From: Streptococcus hyointestinalis
GTDB lineage: Bacteria; Bacillota; Bacilli; Lactobacillales; Streptococcaceae
Assembly: GCF_011039275.1 (NCBI RefSeq)
Contig: NZ_JAAKGB010000001.1
Span: forward strand, 1,860,001-1,924,000
DNA length: 64,000 bases
Reading direction: 5' to 3'
The notes under the pieces are model-generated. The model had not been told where the DNA came from. It saw nothing but the letters and a program-made list of their open reading frames with translations, and did no database searches. The position numbers were made by a program, and so were the translations under genes. This document shows positions 54,479-62,723 of this stretch, one piece after another (the first letter of the stretch is position 1; the number at the start of each line of letters is the position of its first letter).

Positions 54479-57112
54479 TTAATGGGGTAGAGCAAAACTA
54501 TAATAGGCTGCAGGAGAGCACACACGCCAGTGGATGCGATCTTGAACACCATTATAGTTACATTCTGAAACGAGAAATGAACCGTCTGAATTGACAACTT
54601 CCACAATACCAACATGTCCATACTGTGCAAAGGTGCCATCAAAACCACCTGCTGTAGAAACAACGGCGCCTTTAGCGGGTGTTGAGCTATACCGCCAGCC
54701 CTTAGCTACTAGATTTCTAACCCAATCTTGACCATTGCCTAGGTGTCCATAGCTACCAGACAGGTCTGTGATAGCGCCCAATTCCACTAAGCGATTATAA
54801 GCGTACCAGGTACATTGACCAACTGGGTAGCCACTTCCTGCTTGAGTCGTCATAGCTGCTTGCGTTGGTGGATTGTCTATTTTTGAGCGATAAGCTTCAG
54901 GAAAATTCCAAGAAGAAGCCAGCGTGCCACCGCCCGATAATGTCGGCTGATGAAACCACAAAAGCGCTTGTCTTGCAATCTTTTGACGCTCAGAGAGTTT
55001 ATTGCCTGGAACACCTTCCCATTTTGAGAGAAACTCAGCGGTCAGACTATCCACATCGCCACTACTATCTAAAATCCGCTTGAGAATAGTAATGTAGTAA
55101 GGACTATCACCTTCTAACATAAACTGAACTTGAAGTTCCAAATCGTACCACTTTTTCCCTTTACTTTTGGCAAAGTTTCTTAAAAGCGTATGGCGTGTCG
55201 CACCATCGGTAGTATCTGTCCATTGTCCTAAACCTAGGCCACGGTGTAAGATATTAGCGTAACCGCCACCATAAATCGCAGGACCGCCTAAGCTCAACCA
55301 GGCGTCATCCTCCCAAGAAGATTCTGAAGCACCCACTGGTGGGCTAAGATAATCACCCTCAGCCCGTTTAGGATTAATGCTAGACTCTACACCAAAGCAA
55401 CCCGCTGCAGCCGCAATACCATTGTCTTTGGCATTTGGGTAATACTTTTTAATATAATCGTAGAACTGCTTGGCTCGACCGCTCATCTCAGAGGACGTTG
55501 TTGTGACCGTTGTGGTCTGGGAGTAGGTCACAAAGGGAAAGTAAAAACCAGGATTGACTGCCGTCCACTTGGCTTTCTTTTCTTTTGTTTCTTTTTCTTC
55601 TAGCTTTTGATATTGTATGGTTTGGTAGCCATTCGTCGTGACTTTTCCTATTTCATCGCCAGCGCTCACTTTAGCGCCATCTGTGACCCTAATACTACCG
55701 ACCTTATAAAAGGTAAAGACCGCCTCATCGGTCTGTATACTCAAGCTATCCTCTTTGAGGCTCACTTTCCCCGACAAAGGCGCTCGTAGCGTTTGCCCTG
55801 TTGTTGCCTTGAGCTGTGTTTTATCATAGATGTCTTTCGTTGACGTGTAGCCAAACCGTTTCAGAATAACCAAGGGATTGTTGTAGGAGGATTCCTCTTC
55901 CTTGTAGAAGGGATTATCCAGTTCCTGATAAGCTGGGTACCGCCCAACTTCCTGACTCACGTTCAGTAGCTCCTTGTACTCCTCTAGTTCCTCTTTATCC
56001 AGTTTGGCCCATTTTAAAGAAGACGAGGAGCCATAAAGGTCAGCCATCGTTTTAAGGTGATTGATATCATCATTCAAGTGATTCCATAGGTCATTTAAGG
56101 CATCTGAATAGTGATTAAATCCCAGGGTTCCAGCTAATGATCCGCCAGTCCCGTCTTGCCAATTACTGTCTGGGCTCCACTCTCCTCCATAACGATAGTT
56201 CATAAAAAAGAGAATATCATCAATATTCGTCCAGTAGTCCACCTTATCATTTGACTTTTCACGATCACGTTTACTGATCTGAAGCCAGGACTGGTTCAGA
56301 TCAAATTCATTCTGTTGAACAGGACCACTACCACCTAAAATCCCCATAAAAAGAGCTAAGACGCCAAAAATGAGAAACATCAGGAAATAGGACTTGACCG
56401 CTAAGGGATTCGCAAGAACTGAGCGGATGGGCTTCGTCGTCACCTTGACAGCCTCCCCTGTACCTTTAGCCACTTTTCCCGCTTTTGTGTTAGCTACTCG
56501 TTGCTTCATCTGTCGCATTTTTTTGGTCAGTTTTCCCTCCCAAGAAAAGGCTTTAGGGGTTCTGGTAAAGCCACGACCTCGAGTAAAGTTGTAAGCACGA
56601 TTGACTTGACCATAACTGTGTTTGATAGTGTACTTAGATAGTTTTCCACCTGCTCTTAGCGCACGCTTAGAAGCATTCTTTTGATAATGAAACTGACGGA
56701 TATCCTGTCTTGCCTTCACCCAGTCTCCTAGAATATCATTATCTTGCAAAGTTCGTTCGGTATCCTGCCTTACTTTCATCCTAGCACCTTGTTTGGTACG
56801 TTTCTTCAGGCGGTTAGGAATATAGGTATCATCAGCTTTTTTGGCTCGCTTATAGACCGTTTTGGCGACCCGTTTATTGAGCTTTGCTTTATCTTGTCGT
56901 TGCTTAAAGAAGAGAGCTTTGGCCGTTGGTTTGGGTTTCTTATGGAGAACATAGTCTTTTTGAGCAAGACGATACTCTTTCTTAGCCCCTTTGTAAGCCA
57001 TTCTGGACTCCAGGCGAGCTTCTTTAGGGATTTTATTTTGATTAGCTTTAACGCCTGCTTTAATCCGTTGTCTTCGCTCTTGTCTTGCTTGTTTCGGATC
57101 TGTCTCATACAT
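54479..57112 (-). CDS. bifunctional cell-wall hydrolase (lysozyme-like plus CHAP) of the T4SS
   Basis: An 877-residue protein. A long basic N-terminus (1-230) precedes a membrane segment (YFLMFLIFGVLALFMGILGG, about 240-260). Outside lie a region like M23 peptidase folds but without its His ligands (LRAPLSGKVSLKEDSL, near 440), a phage-type lysozyme domain (AAGCFGVESSINP, catalytic Glu near 570) and a C-terminal CHAP amidase (GQCTWYAYNRL, Cys near 762; YGHVGIVEVV, His near 833). It would open peptidoglycan for the channel, as PrgK/TcpG do. Confidence 0.88.
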   Translation of the reverse strand: MYETDPKQARQERRQRIKAGVKANQNKIPKEARLESRMAYKGAKKEYRLAQKDYVLHKKPKPTAKALFFKQRQDKAKLNKRVAKTVYKRAKKADDTYIPNRLKKRTKQGARMKVRQDTERTLQDNDILGDWVKARQDIRQFHYQKNASKRALRAGGKLSKYTIKHSYGQVNRAYNFTRGRGFTRTPKAFSWEGKLTKKMRQMKQRVANTKAGKVAKGTGEAVKVTTKPIRSVLANPLAVKSYFLMFLIFGVLALFMGILGGSGPVQQNEFDLNQSWLQISKRDREKSNDKVDYWTNIDDILFFMNYRYGGEWSPDSNWQDGTGGSLAGTLGFNHYSDALNDLWNHLNDDINHLKTMADLYGSSSSLKWAKLDKEELEEYKELLNVSQEVGRYPAYQELDNPFYKEEESSYNNPLVILKRFGYTSTKDIYDKTQLKATTGQTLRAPLSGKVSLKEDSLSIQTDEAVFTFYKVGSIRVTDGAKVSAGDEIGKVTTNGYQTIQYQKLEEKETKEKKAKWTAVNPGFYFPFVTYSQTTTVTTTSSEMSGRAKQFYDYIKKYYPNAKDNGIAAAAGCFGVESSINPKRAEGDYLSPPVGASESSWEDDAWLSLGGPAIYGGGYANILHRGLGLGQWTDTTDGATRHTLLRNFAKSKGKKWYDLELQVQFMLEGDSPYYITILKRILDSSGDVDSLTAEFLSKWEGVPGNKLSERQKIARQALLWFHQPTLSGGGTLASSWNFPEAYRSKIDNPPTQAAMTTQAGSGYPVGQCTWYAYNRLVELGAITDLSGSYGHLGNGQDWVRNLVAKGWRYSSTPAKGAVVSTAGGFDGTFAQYGHVGIVEVVNSDGSFLVSECNYNGVQDRIHWRVCSPAAYYSFALPH

Positions 57113-57150
57113 CAGCTATCACCTCTCTTTCTTTATTCTTTTGGTTCTGC

Positions 57151-59505
57151 TTAACCATCCGTTGCGACCAATTGATAGAGTTTCGTCTCTTTAGGGATTG
57201 GATTTTCAAAGGGAACAATAGTATCACCTGCTACAATCAAACCTGTTCCTTTGGCTTTAGGACGTAAGACAAAACGTTCTAAAGAAGGTGTGAGAGGAGT
57301 CACTTGAGACAGCGCCTCTAAATCGGTACGCTTAAGCTTCAGCAGAACCATAAATTCACAGTTGGCGACGAGTTTGCGTCCTTCTTCCGTAGATAAAACC
57401 GTTTCAGGATTTTGGGTGATACCTGTTGAGATTGCCCCATACTTACGAATACGAGAGTAGAGCTCTGTAAAGAACGTCGCCTGCAGTTTATTTTTGAAGT
57501 AGAGTTGCAATTCATCAAAATAAAGCCATGTTGTCAATTTTCCTTGGTGATTAACCACTTGGTTCCAGATGTAATCTTGGATAACAAGAAGTGCAAAAGG
57601 TTTCAGTTTCCCGCTTAATTGCTTAAGGTTAAAGATGATAAAGCGGTTATCCATATTGACATTGGTTGGATGGGCAAAAATATCGTTAGAACCTCTGGTG
57701 TAAGGTTCTGCTTTCAAGGCTAACATTTGTGCCACCTCTTCAGGTTGTTGCTCAAGGATAGTTTGCCACTCCTTAAAGGTAGGCTGACTATAGGCTTCAT
57801 AGGTTTTTCTGGTTACTCGGTCAATCATCGCAAACTCATCATCAGACACTTCAGAGAAAATATTTTCAAAGAGAGTGGATAAAAGGTTGGATTTTTGACC
57901 GACAGGATCGCTATCTTCTGCTTGTAGCTTGTCCTTATCTGGCAGATCTAGCAGATTAAAGTGATGGGGAGAGCCTGGGGCTATGGTAATCACTTCTGCC
58001 TGAAATTCGTGACCAATATCGGTGTACTCTGCTTCTGGGTCAACAATAATAATCTGGTCTTTAGTATGACGTAAGAGTGTTGGAATAATCTCTCCACCTT
58101 TAGCTAAAACAGACTTCCCTGAGCCTGAAATCCCAAAGATGGCACCTGAGCCTGTATTAAGGTCTCTTTTGCGGTCAACTGTAATCACATTTTTTGAGAG
58201 TTGATTTTGCCCATAATGGACGGCACGGGGACTGTTTGAGCGTAAGTCTACGTTGGTGAAAGGCACTTGTGTAGCAAGGTTACTAGTGGTCATATCTCGC
58301 ATAAAACGGCGTTTGACGTTGATAAAGGGAACGCCAATGGGCAAAATGGTATTGAGCGCTTCTTCCTGATAAAGGTAACACTTATCTAGCTCAACAGTAT
58401 TCTTACGAACAGAGCGCTGCACCTGTTCCGTATAGTTATTGAGCTCTTCTAGGCTATCTGCCATCAGGTAAATCGTCATAACACCCGAGAACATCTTTTG
58501 GTCATTATCTTGAAGCTCCTCGGTCCACTTTTCGGTTTCCTTTGAGGTTTCGCTGGCTTTACCTCCTACTACCAAATGAGCTGAAATTCCATCTTTAGCG
58601 GCTGCTTTTTGACTTTTAATCATTTCCCTACGGACGCTCGATTGTACTGTTTTGATTTTCTTAATCGCTGCAGCAGTATCATAAGGTTTAGCATGTAAGC
58701 TAATCGCTAACTCAATGCCGGTATCCAAGATATTCTTAATCAACTTGTCATTTAGGAAAGTTGGGTACTGTTTAACATAGAGAACCCTTGCGTAATAGTC
58801 ATCAATCTGCAGGTGGTCCTTCTCAAACTTCAGGTAATTAGGAGCAATAAAATCTCTTGTAGACAAACCAGAAAGAGCAATATCTTCATAGTTGAAGTCC
58901 AAGAAAGCTTCTTTTCTTAAGAGTTTCCGGAAGACAAGAAGTCTGTCTAAGCCATCCATTTCCGCAAAAGAAATACCTAGACCACTATACTGACTTTCAA
59001 TGACATTAGCGGTATCATCTAAGATACGCTTTGCTTGACTGGCTTGGTCGGCTTGCGCTGTGAGGGTCAAGTATTTCTCTACCTTAAAAGTGTTTTGATC
59101 CTGGGAAAAGCGCTCCTTAATCATAGCGTTATACTCATTGCGATAGTCATCATAGCCATCATGGGCAAGTTCATAGCGGATAGTAGATAAACTTGTACTC
59201 TCAACACGTCGGTTGAGGATAAGCAACTGCATATCATTATCAATATCCAAAGAATTGAAAATATCCGCATTGGTTTCAATGACATCAATACGTTCATCGT
59301 CCGTTGCGGTGATATAGCTGGTATCCCCTAGTCGATAGGTTTTAGAGTAGGTATCGTTTGTAATGGTCATCAGACCGTCAGGTGTTAAGGTTTGGTAATT
59401 TAAGCTATTTTGTGTCGAAGCGGTCATGGTACGTCGCAGACGCTTTGCCCGCTCTTTTTCAGCTTTGGAGTGTTTCAGGGTTGTCTTTCGGGCGAGTAAA
59501 GTCAT
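57151..59505 (-). CDS. VirB4-like T4SS ATPase
   Basis: A 784-residue ATPase powering channel assembly and substrate movement. Walker A FGISGSGKSVLAKGGE lies near residue 460, Walker B WLYFDELQLYF near residue 655. The start MTLLARKTTLKHSK at 59505 follows AGAAAGGA; the ATG eight codons earlier has no site. It overlaps prgI by 47 nt. Confidence 0.92.
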   Translation of the reverse strand: MTLLARKTTLKHSKAEKERAKRLRRTMTASTQNSLNYQTLTPDGLMTITNDTYSKTYRLGDTSYITATDDERIDVIETNADIFNSLDIDNDMQLLILNRRVESTSLSTIRYELAHDGYDDYRNEYNAMIKERFSQDQNTFKVEKYLTLTAQADQASQAKRILDDTANVIESQYSGLGISFAEMDGLDRLLVFRKLLRKEAFLDFNYEDIALSGLSTRDFIAPNYLKFEKDHLQIDDYYARVLYVKQYPTFLNDKLIKNILDTGIELAISLHAKPYDTAAAIKKIKTVQSSVRREMIKSQKAAAKDGISAHLVVGGKASETSKETEKWTEELQDNDQKMFSGVMTIYLMADSLEELNNYTEQVQRSVRKNTVELDKCYLYQEEALNTILPIGVPFINVKRRFMRDMTTSNLATQVPFTNVDLRSNSPRAVHYGQNQLSKNVITVDRKRDLNTGSGAIFGISGSGKSVLAKGGEIIPTLLRHTKDQIIIVDPEAEYTDIGHEFQAEVITIAPGSPHHFNLLDLPDKDKLQAEDSDPVGQKSNLLSTLFENIFSEVSDDEFAMIDRVTRKTYEAYSQPTFKEWQTILEQQPEEVAQMLALKAEPYTRGSNDIFAHPTNVNMDNRFIIFNLKQLSGKLKPFALLVIQDYIWNQVVNHQGKLTTWLYFDELQLYFKNKLQATFFTELYSRIRKYGAISTGITQNPETVLSTEEGRKLVANCEFMVLLKLKRTDLEALSQVTPLTPSLERFVLRPKAKGTGLIVAGDTIVPFENPIPKETKLYQLVATDG

Positions 59506-59815
59506 TTTTAGTGTATTCCTTTCTGTCATAATCGGTTTGGTAAGTACGTTCTTGTTTGGTTAAAAAGAAACGTAACTCATCTTTTATTTTTTCATCTATG
59601 TGACACCCAAAAATCACAAAAGGCGCTAGTACAAGAAGACTAACGCCATAGAGGATAATGTCAGGTGTTTTCAACCAAAAAAGTATGGACATGACAATAA
59701 CTGTCAATCCAATTCCAAAAAGCAGAATCCACTGCCTTAAGGTCATATAGCCCAAAAATGGACGTTCATAGCTGTCCAGGGCTTTTAAAAATTCACTTCC
59801 TAAACGTGTCATCAT
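59459..59815 (-). CDS. PrgI-family conjugation membrane protein
   Basis: A 118-residue protein with two central membrane segments (WILLFGIGLTVIVMSILFWL and IILYGVSLLVLAPFVIFGCH) and charged ends, directly before virB4, as in pCF10 and ICE systems. VirB3-like role inferred. Confidence 0.82.
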   Translation of the reverse strand: MMTRLGSEFLKALDSYERPFLGYMTLRQWILLFGIGLTVIVMSILFWLKTPDIILYGVSLLVLAPFVIFGCHIDEKIKDELRFFLTKQERTYQTDYDRKEYTKNDFTRPKDNPETLQS

Positions 59816-59875
59816 TTTCCTCCCTATTTATCTTTATTTTTTATCAAAAAAACAGCCTAAAAAGCTGTTCCTTCA

Positions 59876-60346
59876 TCATGATTGTGAGCTTCCGATAATA
59901 GCCAATCCCCCTATAGCATAAATAAGAAAAACTGCGATAATAATCGGACTGAAAAGCGCTTTTGCAAGGGAAATAGCGATTATGAGGTTAATCACAAATA
60001 TCACCATAATAACCATCCAAATAGTTGCCTTGTCTTCTTCTTTTCTGTAACTTGATTTATTAATTAAAAAAAATACTATAGGGATAGCAATACTAATAAG
60101 AATGAGGGTCATTCCCCAAAGCAAGTAATCCCAAGGGCTATTATTTCTAAATGCCATCACATCTGTTGCAATCGCCACATCTTTCTGTGTTACCATCCTG
60201 TCAACATCAAAATTTTGATTCAGTAGCCTATTTATGTTAGCAAGTTTGATATAAAAAACAATAGTTGCAATAACATAAACAAGTTCCACAACAACATAAG
60301 GGGTATAAGGTTTTTCCAATAATTCAAAAAAGCGTTCTCTACTCAC
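59876..60346 (-). CDS. small four-span membrane protein (likely ICE cargo)
   Basis: A 156-residue protein with four hydrophobic segments (near residues 18-38, 72-95, 108-128, 132-152). No family recognised. It follows the 142-residue-type membrane gene by 15 nt and both share a private promoter. Sequence is visibly A+T-richer than flanking transfer genes. Possible entry-exclusion or immunity role (inference). Confidence 0.6.
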   Translation of the reverse strand: MSRERFFELLEKPYTPYVVVELVYVIATIVFYIKLANINRLLNQNFDVDRMVTQKDVAIATDVMAFRNNSPWDYLLWGMTLILISIAIPIVFFLINKSSYRKEEDKATIWMVIMVIFVINLIIAISLAKALFSPIIIAVFLIYAIGGLAIIGSSQS

Positions 60347-60361
60347 TCTCTGCTCCTACTA

Positions 60362-60769
60362 TTAGATTTTATGTTCTTCTAAATAACGCTTCAAAATAAG
60401 ATAGCGTCTTAATATTAAGGAATAGCTAAAATTATATAAGACGATAGTCAGCAACAAAAGGACAATCAATAAGGCTACAACAAGACTCATCAATACACTT
60501 TCTTGTAAATCTTTTGTAGTAACGCCTGCCCATGGAGCAAAAATAATCGCTAAAAGGCGTTTGAGATCATCTGAAAAAATAACTGTTAACACTAATCCTA
60601 GCAAAAGTTCCCATCTACGAGAACTCTTCTCTTTCTTCACTTCTAACTCTACCCATTCAGCTAATAAGGCTTCTTTAGTCTGCTCGTCATAGTAATTTTG
60701 TGCCTCCTTGTAGTAACGTTCAAAACGTCCTGTCCACCATTTATATAGTTGTGTTACAATAGCTGTCAT
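60362..60769 (-). CDS. small two-span membrane protein (likely ICE cargo)
   Basis: About 135 residues: a charged helical N-terminus (RFERYYKEAQNYYDEQTKEA), a hydrophobic segment near residue 50, another near 90-112, and a basic tail. No family recognised. I chose the ATG at 60769 (MTAIVTQ) after AAAGGAG at 11 nt; an ATG seven codons earlier has no site. First gene of the two-gene insert. Confidence 0.58.
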   Translation of the reverse strand: MTAIVTQLYKWWTGRFERYYKEAQNYYDEQTKEALLAEWVELEVKKEKSSRRWELLLGLVLTVIFSDDLKRLLAIIFAPWAGVTTKDLQESVLMSLVVALLIVLLLLTIVLYNFSYSLILRRYLILKRYLEEHKI

Positions 60770-60810
60770 GGACTTCTGAACTCCTTTCATTCACGGTACA
60801 TTCTCTTTTT

Positions 60811-60816
60811 ATTATA
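60811..60816 (-). promoter_or_regulatory. extended -10 for the two membrane-protein genes
   Basis: TGA followed by TATAAT on the minus strand; -35 (GATACC) is poor. Confidence 0.5.
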
Positions 60817-60889
60817 TCATAAAGAAAGCATTGGGTATCAAACGGTATGAGCATTTTTGAAAAGTATTTTTCTGTCATCATTCCCTCCT

Positions 60890-61636
60890 CTAATTCACTT
60901 GCATAATGTTCTTAGCCATGCGTTGGCTGCCAAAGAGCATGATGATATAGATAATCCCTTTGGCAATGGCCATAAGGGAACTGGTCCAGGCTCCTGTCTT
61001 TGCGACAGTTAACAGATCGTTGGTCACAATGGCTGGATAAAGCATGATAACGACCACCAAAATCAATCCCTGAAGCACAGCAGCAATATAAAGTTTGAAA
61101 AAGCCAAAACAAATGGGGCGTAGGCTCTCCATCATGTAGCAGGCTACAATGATTTTGGCAATCCCCTTGTAAGTGTAGAGCGTAAAAGAACGCAAGAGGA
61201 TCAATAATTTTGTGGAGATTTGACCGATAAAGTCAGTAACAACATAAACACCTTGAAAGAAACCTTTCAGAATCCAACTTAATCCTTTATAATCAGGTGC
61301 TTTAGAACTAAAGGGTTCAAGTCCACTTTTGGCAACCAACTTGATAATGACGTTAAAGAGCCAAGAGAGGCTATCAAAAATCTCATCGACATAGAGAATC
61401 AGAAAAAGACCGATAGCGTATTTGAGGATTTCTTCAATCCAGAGCTGTAAAGTCATCTCCCCACCATTGCTTTTTAATTGTTGGTTCCAGTTCATGAGGT
61501 TAATGCCCATAAAAAGCAAAAGTAGTAAGACCGCTACTTTCTCCATAGAACTTGAAACGGTTTCCATCAGCTGGTAAGCTGTCGGGTTGTAGGCTTTAAG
61601 GCTCATGGTTAGCTGGTTTAGCGTGGATTGGTTCAT
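60890..61636 (-). CDS. VirB6/TrbL-like channel protein
   Basis: A 248-residue polytopic protein (six or so hydrophobic segments; VAVLLLLLFMGINLMNW near residue 33, LILYVDEIFDSLSWLFNVII near 75). VirB6-type proteins form the inner-membrane pore base. ATG at 61636 follows GGAGGTGGTGGTT. Confidence 0.82.
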   Translation of the reverse strand: MNQSTLNQLTMSLKAYNPTAYQLMETVSSSMEKVAVLLLLLFMGINLMNWNQQLKSNGGEMTLQLWIEEILKYAIGLFLILYVDEIFDSLSWLFNVIIKLVAKSGLEPFSSKAPDYKGLSWILKGFFQGVYVVTDFIGQISTKLLILLRSFTLYTYKGIAKIIVACYMMESLRPICFGFFKLYIAAVLQGLILVVVIMLYPAIVTNDLLTVAKTGAWTSSLMAIAKGIIYIIMLFGSQRMAKNIMQVN

Positions 61637-61654
61637 AACCACCACCTCCTTGTC

Positions 61655-61879
61655 TTACCCAATACTAGACAGTCCTGCAGCTAGGGCTGAAAAAAGGGTT
61701 TTTAGAACCGTTCCTAGAAGGGCTCCTAGAATAACACTCTGAATTCCCTTATCCTTCTTATCGTCGAGTTCTCGACGAATACCAATAGCTAAATCCCAGG
61801 CACCCCAAGCAGCCCAGCCGAGACCAACAAAGCCTCCAATAGTTCCGATTTGATTGATAAAATTGACAACTGTTTGCAT
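61655..61879 (-). CDS. Maff2-family mobile element protein
   Basis: A 74-residue protein with two hydrophobic segments and the Maff2 stretch GFVGLGWAAWGAWDLAIGIR then DDKKDKGIQSVILGALLGT. VirB2-like pilin role has been suggested by position; not shown here. ATG 61879 chosen over an in-frame GTG five codons earlier. Confidence 0.82.
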   Translation of the reverse strand: MQTVVNFINQIGTIGGFVGLGWAAWGAWDLAIGIRRELDDKKDKGIQSVILGALLGTVLKTLFSALAAGLSSIG

Positions 61880-61904
61880 AGATGTATATCTCACTTTCTA
61901 TTTT

Positions 61905-61943
61905 CTAAAAATAAAAGACACCAAGAACAAATTCTTAGTGTCT
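61905..61943 (-). terminator. terminator inside the transfer cluster
   Basis: AGACACCAAGAA / TTCTTAGTGTCT (61916-61927 with 61932-61943, one mismatch), then TTTTATTTTT on the minus strand; lies between the 167-residue gene and maff2. Confidence 0.7.
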
Positions 61944-61966
61944 CACGTTTATGATGAGGAAGAGAT

Positions 61967-62470
61967 TTACTCTTCGTTTGGATGGAAGGTTAGAGAGAGG
62001 GCAGTAATGACGGCTAGGACAACAATGATGGTTGTTTCCCACCAGTAGTAAATAGGAACTCCGTGAGGCCAGACAAAACTCGAAAAAAGATTGTCCAACC
62101 AATTACCAAAATTGTCTGCAACGGCTCGTTTAGCTAAACTTTCATATATATCAAAAGTCAATGCAATTCCAAGCATTACAACGAACTTAAATACAACCCA
62201 TGCAATGGTTGTTCCTAATAAGCACTTCAGGAAGTTGAAGATAAAGAGCACAATCATGAGGGGCGTTGTGACCATGAGGATAGCCGCTTTCATGATGAGA
62301 CCTGGAAGGTTCCTCACGCCTGCTAAAAGGGCTTGTCTCAGCCACTTAACTCCCTTCTTCCACTTGCTTTCTTTAGCTTCTGGAGGAACTGCTTGAGTGG
62401 GTTTGGTCGGCGTATAGTAAGTATAGCCGTTTTTTGTCACATGTGTTTCCATTTTCGCATCCTTTCTCAT
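61967..62470 (-). CDS. ICE membrane protein
   Basis: A 167-residue protein with a polar N-terminus and three or four hydrophobic segments (GLIMKAAILMVTTPLMIVLF, IAWVVFKFVVMLGIALTF, IIVVLAVITALSLTF). No family name recognised; typical of the start of Tn5252-like transfer clusters. ATG 62470 has AGGAGG at 6 nt; an internal ATG at 62452 with AAAGGA is also possible. Confidence 0.72.
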   Translation of the reverse strand: MRKDAKMETHVTKNGYTYYTPTKPTQAVPPEAKESKWKKGVKWLRQALLAGVRNLPGLIMKAAILMVTTPLMIVLFIFNFLKCLLGTTIAWVVFKFVVMLGIALTFDIYESLAKRAVADNFGNWLDNLFSSFVWPHGVPIYYWWETTIIVVLAVITALSLTFHPNEE

Positions 62471-62497
62471 TGTACCCCTCCTAGCTTTGTTAGCTTA

Positions 62498-62503
62498 AGT
62501 ATA
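62498..62503 (-). promoter_or_regulatory. promoter of the transfer cluster start
   Basis: TGG followed by TATACT on the minus strand; -35 weak (TAGAGT, 17 nt). Confidence 0.5.
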
Positions 62504-62599
62504 CCACATTTCGCTAGGAAACTCTAGACCTTCACGAGGTCTTATTGTGTACTCACTGCTATATTCATCAACGATTCCTTCTTTCTATTTTTAAAATCA

Positions 62600-62644
62600 A
62601 AAAGGCTGCAAGCGTCTTATCGGTGTTTTGGTTTCTTGCAGCCT
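62600..62644 (-). terminator. LPXTG gene terminator
   Basis: AGGCTGCAAG / CTTGCAGCCT perfect 10-bp stem, then TTTTTGATTTT on the minus strand. Confidence 0.75.
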
Positions 62645-62723
62645 GATTAGTTCAAAAACACTAAAAGCCCAGCACAAGTGTCCTAGACTTCTAGCGTGTT
62701 AAAGCATAGTTGATTAACGTTTA

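Noticed and set aside
59459..59529. virB4/prgI overlap as a frameshift
   Set aside because: With the start at 59505 the overlap is an ordinary coupled arrangement and both proteins are full length.
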